From positions 11,845 to 75,844 of the forward strand of contig DATJGF010000110.1 of the NCBI GenBank assembly GCA_035495315.1: a stretch of DNA of 64,000 nucleotides, read 5' to 3'. The position numbers and the translations under genes were made by a program. Position 1 is the first letter of the stretch. Each line of letters opens with the position of its first letter. Below the pieces are notes generated by a model, which ran no database searches, was not told where the DNA came from, and saw only the letters and a program-made list of their open reading frames with translations. Of this stretch, positions 60,010 to 64,000 are shown piece by piece. Source of the DNA: DATJGF01 sp035495315. GTDB lineage: Bacteria; Verrucomicrobiota; Verrucomicrobiia; Limisphaerales; UBA8199.

Positions 60010-60323
60010 CCCATCTGGAGATATTGCCCCGGAGTGATAAAAAGCGTCTCAGCGAACGCGACATCTGCACGAAGTTCATCACCCCGGCGCTCACCCGTGC
60101 CGATTGGGACCTGATGAATCAGATCCGTGAGGAAGTCTCCTTTACCAAAGGCCGTGTCATTGTCCGCGGCAAACTCACCGCCCGCGGCGAGCCCAAACGC
60201 GCCGATTACCTCCTGTACTACAAACCCGGCATCCCCCTGACCGAGATCGTGGGCCAGGGCGGCCCCCTCAGCCACGCCTGCATCCAGATCGCCCGCGGCT
60301 TCAATCCATTCCTTATTCGCTGA
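60010..60323 (+). pseudogene. remnant of type I restriction endonuclease subunit HsdR (N-terminal fragment)
   Basis: About 75 codons (LSERDICTKFITPALTRADW to RADYLLYYKPGIPL) match the start of HsdR proteins, which read SEADxCRKFxxPxLxxAGW ... GRxxVRGKxxxRxxxKRADYxLxY. After PGIPL the family continues with an Asp/Glu-containing nuclease core. Here the frame runs into unrelated residues (TEIVGQGG...) and stops. The ATP-driven motor and nuclease parts are missing, and no hsdM or hsdS is near. It is therefore a decayed restriction gene. No convincing start codon exists. Confidence 0.7.
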
Positions 60324-60346
60324 CAAAGTTTCTCCACAACCCCGCA

Positions 60347-61972
60347 TTATTGCCCCACCACCCGAAAATACCTCTCCGGCACCGAGTAATAATGTCGCCA
60401 CGTCACTGCTGCCCCCTCATTCGTAAGACTTCCCAGCGAGACCCAATCGGTCAGGTTCGTCGATGTTTGCAGCACCGCCCGCGCACCAATCGGTATAGGC
60501 GCGACCCAGCTGATTCCCTTGTAATTCCAAAGATTCGGCGCGTTCCTATCAAAAAACCATTGATGAATCGTGAGCTGATTCGTGGGGCCGGTTAACTGAC
60601 CTTGTGGATAAACCACAAACGGGTTCGTCGACATATCAAAAGACGCCCAGTGAAACTCGAAAATATTGGTATATATGCTCTGGTTCTCCTCATATGTCTC
60701 TACGGCCGGGCCAAGTTTGCTAAATGCGATCTGGATAGGCGGCCGGATAACACCAGGCCCCAGCCCGCCAATGCCCGCGGCGCTGTTCCACCAACGCTCC
60801 GCCCCGCTTCGCACGAAAAACGGAGCACTGCTGTTGCTCCATCCCGCGTCTATTGCCGAGAAAAGGAAATCCGGCGTCGCCGTAACTCGTTCAAGTTGCT
60901 GCTGCCCAACCACCCCGTTCGTGAAAAACGTGTCAATCCACTGATTCGTATAACGCAAAAAACTTCCTGACGCTGCATCATACGGGTGCCGAACAAAGGT
61001 GATTTTCTCAATGCCAGGTCGGTCGGCCAGGTTGACGTACGACAACGCGTTCGATCCGACCCCATGCACATCCGGTAACAGAGCCTCCAGGCTCACCCGG
61101 TTCGCGCTCAACAAAAATCGAAGCCCTCCCACGTCGTCCTGTGACAGCCTCACGAAATGCGCACCGGCGAACACCCCTTGGGAAAATGCGTCATTCACAC
61201 CAAACAACGGCCGCAGATATATTCGCCATTGAGCGATCGCACTCGCATATGCATCGATCGGGTCTACGAGCATTGACTGCGCCCATGAAACTTGCGGATT
61301 TGGATCCAATGGCTGGACCACTGCCACATACCCCGTGAACAGGTTGCCATTAACTCGATGGCTGATGCTCAAGGTCTCCGGATCGTAATTCCTTTCGACG
61401 ATGTACCGCGGAATTGCCCAATCCCTCCAATCCAGCTCTGAGTTTTGAGTGAGAAATGCAGGAGACCATTGCCGTAGAACAAACACACTCCGCTCCGGTT
61501 CCCCCAATCCCATTTGCTCGATAATCAGAGCAATCGTCGCAGTCTTCAGATCGTAAATCTGTCGAACCGCCGCCTGATAATTAAAACCGTAGCTGGAAGT
61601 AAAGAAGTTGCTGAGAACGACATCCGAAGCCCGCGGTAGATCGTTAAACACCTGAAACGCCTGTTCCACCGCATTCACCCCATTCGAACCGAAGTAATCC
61701 ACGAACGATCGGTCAAACCCGTAAGTCACCACCGGCACATTCCACCGGTAACCTTCCGTGATATCGACAGGTCCTCCCACATCCCACCCCATCCGATACG
61801 AATTCGTCCGGTCCATCCAATCTGCATACGGCCCCATCAGCGCAAACCCCATCAGGTTCGTCGCCGCTGATGTTAACCCCATCGCGAAAAAAAGTAATCG
61901 CCAGCGGCAAATTCGCCGCGCCGCCCCCAGATTTGCCCCCATCACCTGTGATCGCATACCATCCCCGAACAC
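60347..61972 (-). CDS. exported protein of unknown function with C-terminal W...YFRV module
   Basis: The product is up to 541 residues long. A hydrophobic signal (WRLLFFAMGLTSAATNLMGFALMG, about residues 24-47) follows Met1, Met6 or Met11, any of which could be the start. The body (about 50-480) matches no domain I know. It is rich in aromatic residues, and its phrases suggest a large beta-rich secreted protein. The last 50 residues (ARAVLQTSTNLTDWVSLG ... RYFRVVGQ) form the module shared with three other exported proteins in the window. Confidence 0.65.
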   Translation of the reverse strand: MFGDGMRSQVMGANLGAARRICRWRLLFFAMGLTSAATNLMGFALMGPYADWMDRTNSYRMGWDVGGPVDITEGYRWNVPVVTYGFDRSFVDYFGSNGVNAVEQAFQVFNDLPRASDVVLSNFFTSSYGFNYQAAVRQIYDLKTATIALIIEQMGLGEPERSVFVLRQWSPAFLTQNSELDWRDWAIPRYIVERNYDPETLSISHRVNGNLFTGYVAVVQPLDPNPQVSWAQSMLVDPIDAYASAIAQWRIYLRPLFGVNDAFSQGVFAGAHFVRLSQDDVGGLRFLLSANRVSLEALLPDVHGVGSNALSYVNLADRPGIEKITFVRHPYDAASGSFLRYTNQWIDTFFTNGVVGQQQLERVTATPDFLFSAIDAGWSNSSAPFFVRSGAERWWNSAAGIGGLGPGVIRPPIQIAFSKLGPAVETYEENQSIYTNIFEFHWASFDMSTNPFVVYPQGQLTGPTNQLTIHQWFFDRNAPNLWNYKGISWVAPIPIGARAVLQTSTNLTDWVSLGSLTNEGAAVTWRHYYSVPERYFRVVGQ

Positions 61973-62279
61973 CAGTTCCAGGAAGACCGGACCCTATCAC
62001 GTGGTTGAGCCCAAGCAAAACCAATTCTTGGCCGCCCACGCAGCTTTACGCCCACACAATTTCATCCATCCGTCCCATTCGTCCCGTCGCTCCCATGCCG
62101 CCTATCTTTCATGCGTCACATCTTCCCCAGCACCCCATCTCTCAAAAATCCACCCGCACTTCAAACCGCGTCCTTCACGTTTTACGCCTCACGTTTTACG
62201 CCTCGCCTTTCACGCCCCACGTTTCTTCCCTCGAGCAGATCTTGTATCCCTCCCGTTCCTTGCTAGATTGGTCGGATAA
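61973..62279. other. intergenic region with repeat tracts before moxR
   Basis: Within these 307 bases are 9-bp-family units (62072-62098: GTCCCATTC, GTCCCGTCG, CTCCCATGC). A tandem CACGTTTTACGCCT array follows (about 62176-62222). A moxR promoter must lie here or downstream, but I could not find one. No gene is supported. Confidence 0.5.
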
Positions 62280-63260
62280 ATGAGCACAGCCTTGAATGAC
62301 CAGGTCCAGGCAGCGGCGGCGTGGATCGGCAAGTTACGAACCGAAATCGGTCGGGTTATCGTCGGCCAGGAACATTTAGTGGATCGGTTGCTCGTCGGCT
62401 TGCTGGCCAACGGCCATGTTCTGCTCGAAGGCGTGCCTGGCCTGGCAAAGACCCTCTCCGTCCGCACGCTCGCCGCCGCCATTCACGCCTCCTTCCATCG
62501 CATCCAGTTTACGCCGGACCTCTTGCCCGCTGATATCGTCGGCACCCTGATCTATAGTCCGCAGGACGGCAAATATCACGCCACCAAAGGCCCGGTCTTC
62601 GCCAATTTCGTCCTCGCCGATGAAATCAACCGGGCGCCGGCAAAGGTCCAATCCGCGCTGTTGGAAACGATGCAGGAACGCCAGGTGACTCTCGGCGGGG
62701 AAACCATGCCATTGCCCACGCCTTTTCTCGTGCTGGCCACCGAAAATCCAATCGATCAGGAAGGCACTTATCCGCTGCCCGAAGCCCAGGTCGACCGGTT
62801 CATGTTCAAAGTCCTGCTCGATTACCCGTCCTTCAAAGAGGAACGCGACATCCTCGATCGCATGGCCTTTACGACATCGGAAATTCGGACGCAACCCGTG
62901 ATCGCCCTCGAGGAAATCCTGCGCACCCGCAAGCTCGTCGACGAAATTCACGTCGATGAGAAGGTGCGCGATTATATTGTCCATCTGGTCTTCGCGACCC
63001 GCAAACCCGAGCAATACAAGCTGGATGTGAAACACTTCATCCAGTTCGGCGCTTCCCCGCGGGCGACGATTTACCTGACGCTGGCGGCCAAGGCCTGGGC
63101 CCTGTTGCAGGCCCGCGCCTATGTCACTCCTGAGGATGTAAAGAACATCGGGCCCGATGTTTTGCGCCACCGCATCATCCTGACTTACGAGGCGGAAGCC
63201 CAGGCGGTGACCACCGATACGATTATCACTAAAATTTTTAACGCGGTTCCTGTCCCTTGA
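62280..63260 (+). CDS. MoxR-family AAA+ ATPase
   Basis: This 326-residue protein has Walker A EGVPGLAKT (about residue 46), Walker B FVLADEINRAPAKVQSALLETMQERQVT (about 102-130) and the sensor region ATENPIDQEGTYPLPEAQVDRFMFK. MoxR ATPases act as chaperones for partner proteins that carry von Willebrand A domains. The coupled DUF58 gene that follows is the expected partner. Confidence 0.92.
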   Translation: MSTALNDQVQAAAAWIGKLRTEIGRVIVGQEHLVDRLLVGLLANGHVLLEGVPGLAKTLSVRTLAAAIHASFHRIQFTPDLLPADIVGTLIYSPQDGKYHATKGPVFANFVLADEINRAPAKVQSALLETMQERQVTLGGETMPLPTPFLVLATENPIDQEGTYPLPEAQVDRFMFKVLLDYPSFKEERDILDRMAFTTSEIRTQPVIALEEILRTRKLVDEIHVDEKVRDYIVHLVFATRKPEQYKLDVKHFIQFGASPRATIYLTLAAKAWALLQARAYVTPEDVKNIGPDVLRHRIILTYEAEAQAVTTDTIITKIFNAVPVP

Positions 63261-64000
63261 CCCTCACTGAATTGCTAGCAACGGTTCGCCGCATAGAGGT
63301 GCGTACCAATCGCCTGGTCAACGACATGATGGTGGGCGCTTACCTCAGCCATTTCAAAGGCCGCGGCATGGACTTCGAGGAGCTGCGCGAATACATGCCG
63401 GGTGATGAAGTCCGCGACATTGACTGGAACGTCACTTACCGCATGGGCCGGCCGTTCGTCAAACGCTTCCGCGAAGAACGCGAGTTGGCCTTGATCATCG
63501 CGCTCGATATCTCCGGTTCTTCGAATTTCGGGTCGTTGCGCCAGTCCAAGCGAGAATTTGCCGCCGAGGTCGCCGCCACCCTCGCCATCTCCGCTACTCG
63601 CAGCAGCGACAAGGTCGGATTGCTGTTATTTACGGATCAGGTCGAATTGTTCTTGCCGCCGCGCAAAGGACGAACTCACATCCTGCGCATTATCCGCGAA
63701 ATGCTCTTTTTTTCACCGAAGCAGCGCGGCACAAATATCCCTGCGGGGCTGGCGTTCCTCAACCACGTCGTGCATCGGCGTTCGATTGTCTTCCTGCTGA
63801 CCGACTTTCTGCACAGCTTCAATAGCACTGGGCTGGCGGCCCGCTCGGGCCGTGACACGCTTCAAGAAATCGGCCTGACCAATGCCCGGCATGACCTGGT
63901 CTGCGTGCATTTGCATGATCCGCGTGAGAGCACTTTGCCCTCCGCGGGCCTGGTCACGCTCGAAGATGCCGAAACCGGCGAGTTGCTCGAAGTCGATTCC
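63257..64000 (+). CDS. DUF58 / vWA-domain protein (cut by window edge)
   Basis: The start is a TTG at 63257 that overlaps the moxR stop (TTGA). The 248 visible codons run to the window edge. The conserved DUF58 segment GRGMDFEELREYMPGDEVRDIDWNVTYRMGRPFVKRFREERE is present. A vWA fold with a MIDAS-like motif (LDISGSSNFGS) and FLLTDFLHSF follows. It works with MoxR in an unknown envelope or assembly function. Confidence 0.9.
   Translation, partial: MTLTELLATVRRIEVRTNRLVNDMMVGAYLSHFKGRGMDFEELREYMPGDEVRDIDWNVTYRMGRPFVKRFREERELALIIALDISGSSNFGSLRQSKREFAAEVAATLAISATRSSDKVGLLLFTDQVELFLPPRKGRTHILRIIREMLFFSPKQRGTNIPAGLAFLNHVVHRRSIVFLLTDFLHSFNSTGLAARSGRDTLQEIGLTNARHDLVCVHLHDPRESTLPSAGLVTLEDAETGELLEVDS

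Noticed and set aside
1..64000. tRNA, rRNA or transposase genes
   Set aside because: Reading both strands gave no cloverleaf-like run with a GTTCRANNC-type T arm, no rRNA-like segment and no DDE or tyrosine transposase frame. A tRNAscan or Infernal run would settle this.

Overview
The window looks like chromosomal DNA of a verrucomicrobial bacterium, probably from the Pedosphaera/Limisphaera side of the phylum. This is inference. It rests on a seven-repeat Gloeo_Verruco-type (TIGR03803) exported protein, a DUF1080-TIGR03067-ThuA fusion, class II DAHP synthase, several exported proteins with the same C-terminal ending (a W followed by a final FYRL-like motif), and many short palindromic repeats between genes. 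I saw no rRNA, tRNA, CRISPR array, transposase or prophage. Both edges cut genes: hrpB on the left and a DUF58 gene on the right.

Layout. 0-5.3 kb: hrpB (partial), a D-tagatose-3-epimerase-type sugar epimerase translationally coupled to an exported three-domain protein, and a sulfotransferase. 5.3-12.2 kb: lysine 2,3-aminomutase with a clear promoter, a W-rich lipoprotein with a double palindrome upstream, and a tetR-hlyD-RND efflux operon with its own operator and promoter. 12.4-17.7 kb: three APC amino-acid permeases and a retropepsin-like protein that has lost its catalytic Asp. 17.9-28.8 kb: a carbohydrate block (Tat-exported sugar-isomerase-like protein, SGNH hydrolase, GPH symporter, GH94-like phosphorylase, unknown membrane protein, TIM-barrel protein) and a pyruvate-decarboxylase-type ThDP enzyme. 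28.8-32 kb: rpsA, nrdR and a gene coupled to nrdR. 32.3-42.2 kb: surface glycan and precursor genes (polyprenyl-phosphate sugar transferase, UDP-xylose-synthase-like SDR, lpxA, class II DAHP synthase, exported repeat proteins, asnB, a DksA-like protein). 42.4-49.4 kb: miaE, acpS, pdxJ, comEC, an alcohol dehydrogenase and a CBS protein. 50.5-54.5 kb: a complete Tol-Pal operon (tolQ-tolR-tolA-tolB-pal). 54.5-64 kb: polX, thiD, aroK-queG, a remnant of a type I restriction subunit, an exported protein of unknown function, and moxR-DUF58.

The most unusual feature is the repeat content. At least eight families of short palindromic or tandem elements lie between genes, and several reach into coding sequence. 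One composite two-hairpin element (or a relative of it) supplies the TAG stop codon of four genes. A 9-bp repeat sits in frame inside queG. Another repeat family encodes the N-terminus of one exported protein and the C-terminus of a membrane protein. Two copies of an 81-bp palindrome lie 37 kb apart, one of them inside the Tol-Pal operon. Other points of interest are a C-terminal module shared by four otherwise unrelated exported proteins and the degenerate retropepsin, DksA and ComEC active sites.
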